Positions 17,757-25,895 of a stretch of DNA of 64,000 nucleotides are shown here, piece after piece (the stretch's first letter is position 1; each line of letters begins with the position of its first letter). Source of the DNA: Mycobacterium sp. ITM-2016-00316. Its GTDB lineage: Bacteria; Actinomycetota; Actinomycetes; Mycobacteriales; Mycobacteriaceae. The translations under genes were made by a program, and so were the position numbers. The DNA lies in assembly GCF_002968335.2 (NCBI RefSeq), contig NZ_CP134398.1:5828001-5892000 (forward strand). Reading direction: 5' to 3'. The notes beneath the pieces were generated by a model. It saw only the letters and a program-made list of their open reading frames with translations, had not been told where the DNA came from and searched no databases.

Positions 17757-17834
17757 TTGCAGACCGTTCAGCTTACTCAGGCATCGACGCCGCGGGCCGC
17801 TCACACACCGGCGCGGGATCGAAGGGCGGTTGTG

Positions 17835-17863
17835 GTACAAATGTACTTACGGTACAAATGTAC
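17835..17863. promoter_or_regulatory. tandem TetR operators copies 2 and 3 (GTACA-AA-TGTAC)
   Basis: Two identical 12-base palindromes at 17835-17846 and 17852-17863, 17 bases start to start, lie about 35 bases before the sigma factor start. With copy 1 they make three sites of the same GTACA-NN-TGTAC form in the 184-bp divergent region, a strong hint that the TetR protein controls the sigma gene as well as itself. Confidence 0.7.
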
Positions 17864-17897
17864 TCATAGGTCGCCGACACCCCGGACGGGAGACACC

Positions 17898-18515
17898 GTG
17901 GAGCACCTTCCGGCACCGTCGGGCGCGGGTGACCGGTCTGTGGCCGGCGCCGAGCTGGTCGCACGTTTCGAGCGCGATGCGCTGCCCATGCGGGACCTGA
18001 TCTTCTGCAGCGCGCTGAAGATGACGCGGCATCGCGCCGACGCCGAGGACCTCACCCAAGAGGTGATGCTCAAGGCATTCCGGAGTTTTCATTCGTTTCG
18101 GCCGGGGACCAATCTGCGCGCATGGCTTTTTCGGGTGCTCACCAACACCCACATCAGCAACCATCGCCGCCGGTCGAGCCGACCCACCGAAGTGACAGCA
18201 GCCGAGTTCACCGACGGTCAACTCGCGGCCGACAACCGCTACCGGATGCGATCCGCCGAGGCGATGGCACTGGACTCCCTGCCCGACCGCGCGGTCACCG
18301 ACGCCCTGACCGCATTGCCCGAGAACTTTCGGATCGCGGTGTTCTATGCGGATGTCGTGGGCCTGTCCTACCGGGACATCGCCGCCATCACCGGGACACC
18401 GGTCGGCACCGTCATGTCGCGGTTGCACCGCGGCCGCGCCCAGTTGCGCCACCTGCTCGCCGACGTCGCCACCGACCACGGCTACCACCACAGTCCGCGG
18501 CTGAAAGCATCATGA
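17898..18515 (+). CDS. ECF sigma factor, SigH-like
   Basis: 205 residues from a GTG start. Region 2 ([42 protein letters not shown], with [21 protein letters not shown]) and region 4 ([45 protein letters not shown]) are complete and very close to mycobacterial SigH. SigH responds to oxidative and heat stress and is held by the zinc anti-sigma factor RshA encoded next to it. No RshA-like gene follows here; a DUF5996 gene does. Control may therefore be by the divergent TetR protein, through the palindromes just upstream. Probably a paralogue rather than the main SigH. Confidence 0.85.
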   Translation: MEHLPAPSGAGDRSVAGAELVARFERDALPMRDLIFCSALKMTRHRADAEDLTQEVMLKAFRSFHSFRPGTNLRAWLFRVLTNTHISNHRRRSSRPTEVTAAEFTDGQLAADNRYRMRSAEAMALDSLPDRAVTDALTALPENFRIAVFYADVVGLSYRDIAAITGTPVGTVMSRLHRGRAQLRHLLADVATDHGYHHSPRLKAS

Positions 18516-18582
18516 GAACAGCCGGAGTCCGCACTTCTCGAACACCACTGGCACGGCCGCGGTCTGAGACAAGGAGACTGTC

Positions 18583-19503
18583 ATGAGCGAACCAACGGCG
18601 GGGTGGCCGGCACTGCGTGTCGACGATTGGGAGCCCACGCGCCAGACGCTGCACATGTGGACCCAGATCATCGGGAAAATACGACTGGCGCATGCACCGT
18701 TGCTCAACCATTGGTGGCAGGTGCCGCTATACGTGTCACCGCGCGGACTCACGACCTCGGCGATTCCGGTGGACACGAGGCTGTTCGACGTGGAGTTCGA
18801 CTTCGTCGACCATGCGCTGAAGGTCCGGGTGAGCGACGGCGGTGCCGGCTCGATCTCGTTGCGCGACAAGTCGGTCGCGCAGTTTCACAACGAGGTTCTG
18901 GGCCTACTCGCCCGCTCGGGGATCGAGGTGCAGATCTCCGCCGGGCCCAACGAGGTGGACCCGGCAGTACCCTTCGTCGAGAATGTCCAGTCCGCGTATG
19001 ACGCGGACGCGGTCGGCAAGTTCTGGCAGCAGCTGATCCAGGCCGACAGGGTCATCGGCCAGTTCCGGTCCCGTTTCATCGGGAAGGTCAGTCCGGTGCA
19101 CTTCTTCTGGGGCTCGTTCGACCTGGCCTGCAGCCGGTTCTCCGGACGTCCCGCGCCGCCGCACCCCGGCGGGGCGCCGAACTGTGGCGACTGGGTCATG
19201 GTCGAGGGCTACTCCCACGAACTGACCAGTTGCGGCTTTTGGCCCGGGGGTGGCGACGAGGGTGCGTTCTACGCCTACGCCTACCCCGAGCCGGACGGCT
19301 ACGCCGAGTTCCCGGGTTGCCCCGACGGAGCCTTCTACGACAGCAAGCTCCGGCAGTACCTGTTGCCGTATGAGGCGGTGCGCACGGCCGACGATCCGGA
19401 GCAACTGGTGCTGGACTTCCTCGAGTTCACCTACGTTGCGGCGGCGGATCTGGCGGGATGGGACCGCGCGGCGCTCGAGGTCGATCCCAAGCGTTGGCAC
19501 TGA
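18583..19503 (+). CDS. DUF5996 family protein
   Basis: 306 residues, starting at ATG after AAGGAGACTGTC. It opens with WPALRVDDWEPTRQTLHMWTQIIGKIRLA and continues NHWWQVPLYVSPRGLTTSAIP, the hallmark of DUF5996 proteins. A later HFFWGSFDLACSRFSGRPAPPHP and WVMVEGYSHELTSCGFWPGG block is rich in aromatic, His and Cys residues. Function unknown; no transmembrane segment. It lies 67 bases after the sigma factor gene in the same direction, so it may be part of the same TetR/sigma unit. Confidence 0.8.
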   Translation: MSEPTAGWPALRVDDWEPTRQTLHMWTQIIGKIRLAHAPLLNHWWQVPLYVSPRGLTTSAIPVDTRLFDVEFDFVDHALKVRVSDGGAGSISLRDKSVAQFHNEVLGLLARSGIEVQISAGPNEVDPAVPFVENVQSAYDADAVGKFWQQLIQADRVIGQFRSRFIGKVSPVHFFWGSFDLACSRFSGRPAPPHPGGAPNCGDWVMVEGYSHELTSCGFWPGGGDEGAFYAYAYPEPDGYAEFPGCPDGAFYDSKLRQYLLPYEAVRTADDPEQLVLDFLEFTYVAAADLAGWDRAALEVDPKRWH

Positions 19504-19657
19504 AGGTTGCCGGCTCGTCCAAATCGCCCTCGGTGCACGTTTCATCGGCTAGCCTGCGATCAGTCCGTCCCATCGATGGTCGAGTTGTCGCGAATATCGC
19601 TCGGCGTCAATATGTTTGGTCGGCGGATTGCCGTGAGGCCCGACGCAGGAGCACGCG

Positions 19658-19969
19658 ATGAGATGGACCACCACCGGATTACCCGGCACCGTGACGAAGA
19701 GCATTGCGGGCGGTGCGCTCATCTTTCTTGCGGTCACCGGTGCCCCCGCGCAGGCGTTCGCGATGCCCGGCACCTTCGGCGCGCCCGTGCCGCTCGAACC
19801 TCCCACCGGCCCGGACGACGACTCCTGCATCAGCCAGCCCGCCGATCCGGTGTGCGGAGGCGGGCCGTACGCGCTGCCATCTCCTCCGACGATTTCCATG
19901 CCGTCGCCCGCAATGGACGGCGGGATGCCCGGCATTGCCGGCATCGGCGGGATGCCCGGGACCATCTGA
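19658..19969 (+). CDS. small exported Pro-rich protein
   Basis: 103 residues. The hydrophobic segment SIAGGALIFLAVTGAPAQAF acts as a signal peptide with cleavage near AFA. The mature chain is rich in Pro, Gly and Met, with two Cys (SCISQPADPVCGGG) and a tail of GMPGIAG-type repeats. No family recognised. A second exported gene follows after 43 bases in the same direction. Confidence 0.55.
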   Translation: MRWTTTGLPGTVTKSIAGGALIFLAVTGAPAQAFAMPGTFGAPVPLEPPTGPDDDSCISQPADPVCGGGPYALPSPPTISMPSPAMDGGMPGIAGIGGMPGTI

Positions 19970-20012
19970 CACGTCCGCGGCGCCGCCTACCACCGTCCAC
20001 GAGAGGAACACC

Positions 20013-20480
20013 ATGACCATCACCGGCGTGCGGTCCGCGGTCTTCATCATCGCGGCGGGCGTGGCGGTCGGATCGGCAGGCACCGCATGGGCCGGTGGGC
20101 CGCCCGGCGCCATATCGGGTGAACTGAGCGGCACCTATAGCTATCAGTCCGACACCGGACGACTCACCACCTGGGTGATCACGCCGTGCGGACCCGGATG
20201 CGCCGACGTGGCCGTCACGCCCGTCACCGACCCGAGAGTGAACCCCCACGGCGGGCAGGCGCGGCTGGCCGACGGGCGGTGGGTGTTGATCGTGCCGTCC
20301 ACGCAGGCCGTTCGGTGCAAGCCGCCCAACGATGGTGTGACGGTCCCTGGAACCGTCACCTTTTCGCTCGATGCAGGCTCGATGAGCGGTACCGCCGTCC
20401 ACGTTCAGTCCGTCGCGGGCTGCGGCGATCCGGCCGGGGCAACCTATCGGGGCGGCTTCACCCTGACGAAGGTCGGATAG
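20013..20480 (+). CDS. exported protein of unknown function
   Basis: 155 residues with a clear signal peptide (GVRSAVFIIAAGVAVGSAGT, cleavage after AWA). The mature part looks like a small beta-rich domain (GELSGTYSYQSDTGRLTTWVI; GTVTFSLDAGSMSGTAVHV) with four Cys (PCGPGC, RCKPP, AGCGD) that could form two disulphides. Mycobacteria have many such secreted proteins; I cannot name one. GAGAGGAAC precedes the start. It is convergent with the aldolase gene, ending 13 bases from it. Confidence 0.7.
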   Translation: MTITGVRSAVFIIAAGVAVGSAGTAWAGGPPGAISGELSGTYSYQSDTGRLTTWVITPCGPGCADVAVTPVTDPRVNPHGGQARLADGRWVLIVPSTQAVRCKPPNDGVTVPGTVTFSLDAGSMSGTAVHVQSVAGCGDPAGATYRGGFTLTKVG

Positions 20481-20493
20481 CTCGGGGTTCTGC

Positions 20494-21515
20494 CTAACGC
20501 ATCGCCCGTCCCGCCGATCCCAGCATCTGTGCGGCCTCGACAACCCTTGCCGCCATGGCATTCTCGGCCGGCTTACCCAGGATCTCGGGTCGTAGGCCTT
20601 CTTGTTGCCGTAGCCACCGTCGACCTTGAGCACCTGGTCGTAGTGGGAGATCATGTGGCCGGCGATGGACCGGGTGAACGCGTATTGAGTGTCGGTGTCG
20701 ACGTTCATCTTGACGACGCCGCTGGCGACGGCCGACGCGATGTCCTCGGCGCTCGACCCGGACCCACCGTGGAAGACGAGGTCGAATGGCTTGGCCCTGC
20801 CGGTTTCACCACCGATGACGGTCTGGATCTCCTCGAGGATCTCCGGACGCAGGTGCACCGATTCCGGGTGGTAGACGCCGTGCACGTTGCCGAAGGTCAG
20901 CGCGGTGAGGTAGCGACCGCGCTCTCCGGTGCCCAGCGCCTGCACGGTGGCGCGCGCGTCGTCCACGGTGGAGTACAGCTTGTCGTTGATCTCATGGGAC
21001 ACGCCGTCCTCCTCGCCGCCGATCACACCGACCTCGATCTCCAGCAGCGTGTTCGCTTCCACCGACGCCTCCAGCAGGCCTTCGGCGATACGGAGGTTCT
21101 CCTCGAGCGGCACCGCGGATCCGTCCCACATGTGCGATTGGTACAGCGGATCCAGCCCGCGTCTGCGCCGTTCTGTCGCGTCGGCGATCAGCGGCCGGAC
21201 CCAGTCGTCGAGATTCTCCGCGGGGCAGTGATCGGTGTGCAGAGCGACGGTCACCGGATAGTGCTGTGCGACCTCGTGCGCGTAGAGCGCCAGCGCCTTC
21301 GAGCCCGCGAAGCGGTTCTGCACCGCATTGCCCGACAGGTAGAGCGCGGTGCCCAGGGACACCTGGATGATGCCGTCGCTGTCGGCCTCGGAGAACCCCT
21401 GTAGGGCGGCGTTGAGGGTCTGTGAACTGGTCACGTTGATGGCCGGATACGCGAACGCGCCCTCCTTGGCGCGATCCAGCATCGCCACATAGTGCTCAGG
21501 GGTTGCAATCGGCAT
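20494..21515 (-). pseudogene. fba: class II fructose-bisphosphate aldolase, frameshifted near the C-terminus
   Basis: The first 313 or so residues are a normal class II aldolase: ALHTDHCPAENLDDWVRPLI holds a zinc His and active-site Asp, LEIEVGVIGGEEDGV and TFGNVHGVYHPE supply further ligands, and FHGGSGSS and KMNVDTDTQYAFTR bind substrate phosphate. After KKAYDPRSW the frame changes. The expected ending (GKPAENAMAARVVEAAQML and so on to GRAMR-stop) is intact in another frame, ending at 20494. One G is missing from a G run at 20576-20578, making the total 1022 bases rather than 1023. Left unrepaired, the frame runs on far past the normal end. The gene is the last of the frc operon, consistent with cleaving fructose-1,6- or a related bisphosphate. 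Confidence 0.85.
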
Positions 21516-21536
21516 GATGGACAGTCCTATCGGTGG

Positions 21537-22535
21537 TCAGGTGCATCCGCACGAATTGCGGTGGTGAAAGGTCGTGGGCACGCGAATCTGCTGCGGCGCG
21601 TCATCGCTTCCGTGGATGCGGCGCAGCAGCAGCTCGACCGCGGTGACACCGATCGTCTCGACGTCCTGTGCCGCGGCGGTGAGTCTGGGCGCGAAGAGAT
21701 CCGACCATTCGAAGTCGTCGTAACACGAGAAGGCCACCTCTCCTGGTATCGACAAGCCAAGTGTGCGAAGGGCTTTGAGCGTTCCGATGGTCATGGCGTT
21801 GTTCAGGGACACCAGCGCGGTGGGCCGGTCGGTGTGCGACATCAGGGCGTGCACCACACGTTCGGCCACGTCGGTGTTGGAATCGCCGTCGAGGACCAGC
21901 GCGGGGTCCACGGCGATACCACGATCGGCCAGCGCCGCGCAGTAGCCATCGAATCGCTCGATGGTGGAGGAGATCCCGGCAAGGCCGCGGACGACGGCGA
22001 TGCGGCGGTGCCCGAGGTCGAGCAGATGCGCGGTCAGCGACCGCGCCGAGGAGAAATTCTCCGGGCCGACCTGATCGCACCCGGCGTCGACACCGCGATC
22101 GATCAGGACGAGTGGGGTTCCGCTGCGGGTGATCTCGGGCAGGGTGATCCGCTCCGACCCGGCCGCGGGCGCCACGATCATCCCGTCCACCTGGCGGTCC
22201 AGCAGCGAACCGGTCACGCGCTGCTCCGAGATCACATCGTCATGGGAGTCCCCGACGATCAGGACGTACCCGGCGTCGGACAGCGCCCGCTCCACGGCGT
22301 GCACCAGGCTGCCGAAGTACGGGTTGGTCAGCGCGGAGATGGAGAGACCGACGGTGTGCGTGCGACCGGCCGCGAGCGAACGGGCCACCCCGTTGCGGCG
22401 GTAGCCGATTTCCTCGATGGCCGCCTCGACGCGCAGGCGCGTGGCGGTGTTGACCTTGCGGGTGCCGTTGAGCACATGCGACACCGTGGACGGCGAGACA
22501 CCGGCGATACGGGCGACATCGCCCATGGTCTTCAT
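21537..22535 (-). CDS. LacI-family regulator of the fructose-type operon
   Basis: 332 residues from the ATG at MKTMGDVARIAGVSPSTVS. The N-terminal helix-turn-helix (VARIAGVSPSTVSHVLNGTRKVNTATRLRV) is followed by a hinge and a periplasmic-binding-protein-like effector domain (TVGLSISALTNPYFGSLVHAV; DGMIVAPAAGSE; ERFDGYCAAL). The start overlaps the kinase stop by four bases (ATGA). Being inside the operon, it probably autoregulates it through the palindromes upstream of frcB; the effector is probably a sugar or sugar phosphate. A longer frame upstream is only the kinase gene read in another frame. Confidence 0.88.
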   Translation of the reverse strand: MKTMGDVARIAGVSPSTVSHVLNGTRKVNTATRLRVEAAIEEIGYRRNGVARSLAAGRTHTVGLSISALTNPYFGSLVHAVERALSDAGYVLIVGDSHDDVISEQRVTGSLLDRQVDGMIVAPAAGSERITLPEITRSGTPLVLIDRGVDAGCDQVGPENFSSARSLTAHLLDLGHRRIAVVRGLAGISSTIERFDGYCAALADRGIAVDPALVLDGDSNTDVAERVVHALMSHTDRPTALVSLNNAMTIGTLKALRTLGLSIPGEVAFSCYDDFEWSDLFAPRLTAAAQDVETIGVTAVELLLRRIHGSDDAPQQIRVPTTFHHRNSCGCT

Positions 22536-23185
22536 CGGAGGCGCACGATGCGGTCCGCGCGGCCGGCGGTCGACTCGATCAACTGCGCGTTGCGCTCGTC
22601 GGATCCGAGGGCCCAGAACGTCGCTTCTTCCGGGGACTTGCCGTACGCCTCGTGCCGGCGCACGAGCCGGGCATGCCGAATGTCGGTGTCGGGAGCCAGG
22701 AACCACACCTGGTCGATATGGGACCGCGCCGCGGGCCACGCGTCGGATTCCAGCAGCAGGTAGTTGCCTTCGGTGACCACGAGCGGCACCGCAGGTGGGA
22801 CGGGAATGGAGGAGCCGATCGACTCTTCGATCTCACGCCGGAAGCGCGGGGCGTAGATGACGGGGTCGTCCGGGCGCTGGGCCCGCACGCTCGCGATCAG
22901 CCGCGCGTACCCGCCGTCGTCGAAGGTGTCGTGTGCACCCTTGCGGTTCAGGCGACCCAGGTCGATCAGGACCTCGTTGGCCAGATGGAAGCCGTCCATG
23001 GGCACCAGAACCGCGGCCTCGGGGCCCAGTGCGGTGACGAGTTGCTCGGCGACGGTGGACTTCCCGGCTCCTGGGGCGCCGGTGAGTCCGAGGATGCGGC
23101 GTTCGCCGGGCACGACGAGACCTCTGGCCGACTCGACCAGTTGGTCCAGGGTGGCGTCCTGCACGTCCTGCTCGAGGGTCACCAT
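22532..23185 (-). CDS. frcK: FrcK-like P-loop kinase of the uridine kinase fold
   Basis: 217 residues. A Walker A motif (GLTGAPGAGKSTVAEQL) is followed by VPMDGFHLANEVL and an RRKG-type region (NRKGAHDTFDDGGYARLI), then VVTEGNYLLL, as in the uridine kinase / pantothenate kinase superfamily. Proteins of this kind sit in fructose ABC operons as FrcK. The phosphate acceptor is not established; a sugar or nucleoside are both possible. It overlaps the LacI start by four bases and the PfkB stop by seven. Confidence 0.78.
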   Translation of the reverse strand: MVTLEQDVQDATLDQLVESARGLVVPGERRILGLTGAPGAGKSTVAEQLVTALGPEAAVLVPMDGFHLANEVLIDLGRLNRKGAHDTFDDGGYARLIASVRAQRPDDPVIYAPRFRREIEESIGSSIPVPPAVPLVVTEGNYLLLESDAWPAARSHIDQVWFLAPDTDIRHARLVRRHEAYGKSPEEATFWALGSDERNAQLIESTAGRADRIVRLR

Positions 23186-24111
23186 TCTCGCTTTCGGGTG
23201 TGTGCTGCGTGAAGGTCGCTGGGGAGTTGGTCCAGCCATGCGCGCGGGCCGACTATCGAACACCGTAGTGCCGCCACCCTGGCTGAGCGATCGATGCGCT
23301 CGGTGATACTGCTCGCGCTCTGGGTCGCGTGATACGAGTACGCACCGTGGAAGGCGTCGCCGGCGCCCAGCGTGTCGAGCACCGTGACCCGCGGCACCGG
23401 CACGGATCCAGATCTGCCGTCCGACCACCACTGCACCGGGTCGCCGCCGTGCGTCGTGACGACGGTGCGCACACCGCCGCGCACCAGCGCGGCCGCGGTG
23501 GACTCCGGACCGTCAGCCTCCGGTACCCGGAAGTCATTGGAGCACACCATGTCCGTCGCGTGCGGGATGATATCGGTCATCACCGGCTTCCAGCGTCCGG
23601 CGTCGACGACGAGGGCGATGGCCCGTGCTGCCGCGTGCCGGGCAGCATCTTGGGCGATCAGCGGATGGTGTCCGTCGACGAGCACCACATCGGCATCCTT
23701 GATCAGCTCGCCCAGCGCTGCCGGTGGTGACGCGTCGGAGTTCACCGCGTCCAGCGAGACGACCGATCGGTCGCCCGTCGATTCGACGACCGACACCGCG
23801 GAGACGGGCACCGCGCGGTGGGTGCCCGTCGCGGCGTCGACCACGCGCACCCCGTATCCGGCAAGATCGGCCCGGATCAGGTCGGCGACCGGATCGTCTC
23901 CGAGCGCGGTCACCAGGGTTGCGTCCCCGCCCAGTGCCGCGAAGGTGACGGCCGCGTTTGCCGCCGGTCCGCCGGCCGCCACGAACTGTGCCGTCGACGT
24001 GATCTTCTCGTTCGCTGCAGGCGCTTTCGCGATCCGGTGAATCACGTCCAGCGTTGCCAATCCCACGAAGACCCCGACGGGGGCCTTCTCAGATACCGGC
24101 GCGTTCCTCAT
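23179..24111 (-). CDS. PfkB-family sugar kinase
   Basis: 310 residues from an ATG preceded by GGAGGAG. The PfkB fold is shown by an N-terminal GGPAANAAVTFAALGG motif (sugar site) and the C-terminal DTLGAGDAFHGAY anion-hole motif with the catalytic Asp. It would phosphorylate the imported sugar, giving a phosphate for the aldolase encoded later in the operon. Whether it makes a 1-phosphate, 6-phosphate or bisphosphate cannot be read from sequence. It overlaps the ATPase gene by 23 bases. Confidence 0.85.
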   Translation of the reverse strand: MRNAPVSEKAPVGVFVGLATLDVIHRIAKAPAANEKITSTAQFVAAGGPAANAAVTFAALGGDATLVTALGDDPVADLIRADLAGYGVRVVDAATGTHRAVPVSAVSVVESTGDRSVVSLDAVNSDASPPAALGELIKDADVVLVDGHHPLIAQDAARHAAARAIALVVDAGRWKPVMTDIIPHATDMVCSNDFRVPEADGPESTAAALVRGGVRTVVTTHGGDPVQWWSDGRSGSVPVPRVTVLDTLGAGDAFHGAYSYHATQSASSITERIDRSARVAALRCSIVGPRAWLDQLPSDLHAAHTRKREW

Positions 24112-24883
24112 CGGTCGGCTCCTCCGCACCGGTCATGAGCGCGACCACCTCGGACATCGAGCGCTTGTTGGGATCGACGACACCGGCACGCTTGCCGAGG
24201 CGGTGGATGTGGATCCGGTCGGCCACCTCGAACACGTGCGGCATGTCGTGGCTGATGAGCACCACCGGGATACCGCGGTCGCGGATCGACCGGATCAGGT
24301 CGATCACCTGTCCCGACTCGCGCACGCCGAGAGCGGCCGTGGGCTCATCCATGATGATGACGCCACGACCGAAGGCCGCGGCCCGCGCCACCGCGACACC
24401 TTGTCGCTGCCCACCCGATAGCGTCTCCACGGCCTGGTTCACCGACTTGATGCCGATCTTCAGGTCGGCAAGGTGCTGCGCGGCCTCCTGCCGCATTCTG
24501 GGCATGTCCAGCCGGCGGAAGATGCGGCCCGCGATGCCTTTACGCCGTATCTCACGCCCGAGGTAGAGATTCGATGCGATGTCGAGGGCGGGTATCACCG
24601 CGAGATCCTGGTACACCGTTTCTATTCCGGCGGCCCTGGCGTCCCGGGTGTTCCTGAACGACATGGGTGTCCCGCTCATCAGGATCTGCCCGGCGTCCGG
24701 TACCACCGCGCCGGCGAGCGCCTTGATCAGGCTCGACTTTCCGGCACCGTTGTCGCCGATGACGGCGAGGACCTCACCCTCGTGCAGCGCGAAGTCCGCG
24801 CCGTTGATCGCCGTCACGCTGCCGTACTTCTTGACCAGGCCGCGGGCCTCCAGCACCGGTGTGCCGCTCGTCGCGATCGTCAC
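24089..24883 (-). CDS. frcA: sugar ABC transporter ATPase, FrcA type
   Basis: 264 residues from a GTG with AGGAGG upstream. It has a single nucleotide-binding domain: Walker A GDNGAGKSSLIKAL, Q-loop region ETVYQDLAVIPALDIASNLYLGRE, signature LSGGQRQGVAVARA, Walker B GVIIMDEPTAALG, and H-loop VLISHDMPHVFEVADRI. CUT2 sugar importers such as RbsA usually carry two fused domains; the fructose transporter FrcA has one, as here. It works on the inner face of the membrane with the permease encoded four bases (overlapping) upstream. Confidence 0.88.
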   Translation of the reverse strand: MTIATSGTPVLEARGLVKKYGSVTAINGADFALHEGEVLAVIGDNGAGKSSLIKALAGAVVPDAGQILMSGTPMSFRNTRDARAAGIETVYQDLAVIPALDIASNLYLGREIRRKGIAGRIFRRLDMPRMRQEAAQHLADLKIGIKSVNQAVETLSGGQRQGVAVARAAAFGRGVIIMDEPTAALGVRESGQVIDLIRSIRDRGIPVVLISHDMPHVFEVADRIHIHRLGKRAGVVDPNKRSMSEVVALMTGAEEPTDEERAGI

Positions 24884-25887
24884 TGTGACCTCCTGCGCGC
24901 GAACTGATCCACGGCGACCGCGACGATCACGAGAATTCCGGTCGCGATGTTCTGGTAGAGATTGTCGACCCCGGCCTGGGTGAGGCCGTTGCGCAGCACC
25001 CCGACGATGAGCGTGCCGACCAGGGTTCCGCCGACGCCGCCGCGCCCACCGAACAAACTGGTGCCGCCGATGACGACCGCGGTGATCGACTCGAGATTGG
25101 CGTTCTGATAGGCGTTCGGGTCGGCGTTGGGGATGCGCCCGAGAGCGGCCCACGCGGCGATGGCCGCGATCACGCCCGTGGTGATGTAGACCGACAGCAG
25201 CACCCGCCCGGATTTGATGCCGGACAGCATCGAGGCCTGCGGGTTGCCGCCGACCGCGTAAACATGCTTACCCCAAGATGTTTGGGATAACGCGTACCAC
25301 ATGACGAGGTAGACCAACAGCATCGCGACCACACCGTAGGTGGTCGAGAACGAGCCGATGCGAAAGGACGTGCCCAGGAAGGTGAGCGGGCCCTGCTCCA
25401 CGCGGTAGGTCTCGGAGCCGGCGAGCAGCCGGGTCGCCGCCTGGATCGCGGTGAACGTGCCCAGCGTGACAATGAACGGTGGTAGCCGCAGCACCGTGAC
25501 CAGCCCGCCGTTGATCGCACCGAACGCCACGCACACCAGCAGCGTGGCCCCCAGGGCCACGAAAGGCCCATTCGCACCGGCAGTCTGGGCCATCACGATG
25601 CTGCCGAAGACGGCGACCGCGCCGATGGACAGATCGATACCGGAGGTGAGGATGATCAAGGTCTGGCCGACGGCCAGAATGCCGACGACCACCGACTGTT
25701 GCAGGATCAGCGAGACGTTCTGCGGATTGAGGAACGAATCCGAGACCGCGCTGAAGATGACGATGGCCAGCAGGAGTGCGACCATCGGGCCGAGCAGCGG
25801 CTCACGCAGGATGCTGCCCGCGTTGAACCGGCTCGATACCGAGGGCTTTGCCGTCGAAGGAGCCGTCGAGGGAGCGCCGGTGCTCAT
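24880..25887 (-). CDS. frcC: sugar ABC transporter permease, FrcC type
   Basis: 335 residues with about nine or ten hydrophobic segments (LLGPMVALLLAIVIFSAVSD, SVVVGILAVGQTLIILTSGIDLSIGAVAVFG with the conserved GIDLSIG, LLVCVAFGAINGGLV, VVAMLLVYLVMWYAL). The cytoplasmic coupling region is VYAVGGNPQASMLSGIKSGRVL, typical of RbsC/FrcC permeases. The start (MSTGAPSTAPSTAKPS) gives a hydrophilic N-terminus. It is co-transcribed with frcB and frcA, overlapping frcA by four bases. Confidence 0.88.
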   Translation of the reverse strand: MSTGAPSTAPSTAKPSVSSRFNAGSILREPLLGPMVALLLAIVIFSAVSDSFLNPQNVSLILQQSVVVGILAVGQTLIILTSGIDLSIGAVAVFGSIVMAQTAGANGPFVALGATLLVCVAFGAINGGLVTVLRLPPFIVTLGTFTAIQAATRLLAGSETYRVEQGPLTFLGTSFRIGSFSTTYGVVAMLLVYLVMWYALSQTSWGKHVYAVGGNPQASMLSGIKSGRVLLSVYITTGVIAAIAAWAALGRIPNADPNAYQNANLESITAVVIGGTSLFGGRGGVGGTLVGTLIVGVLRNGLTQAGVDNLYQNIATGILVIVAVAVDQFARRRSQ

Positions 25888-25895
25888 GGCCGGGC

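Noticed and set aside
19830-20577. Long extension of the aldolase frame on the - strand
   Set aside because: It appears only because of the frameshift; the true aldolase ending is in the other frame and the extension has no homology-like features.
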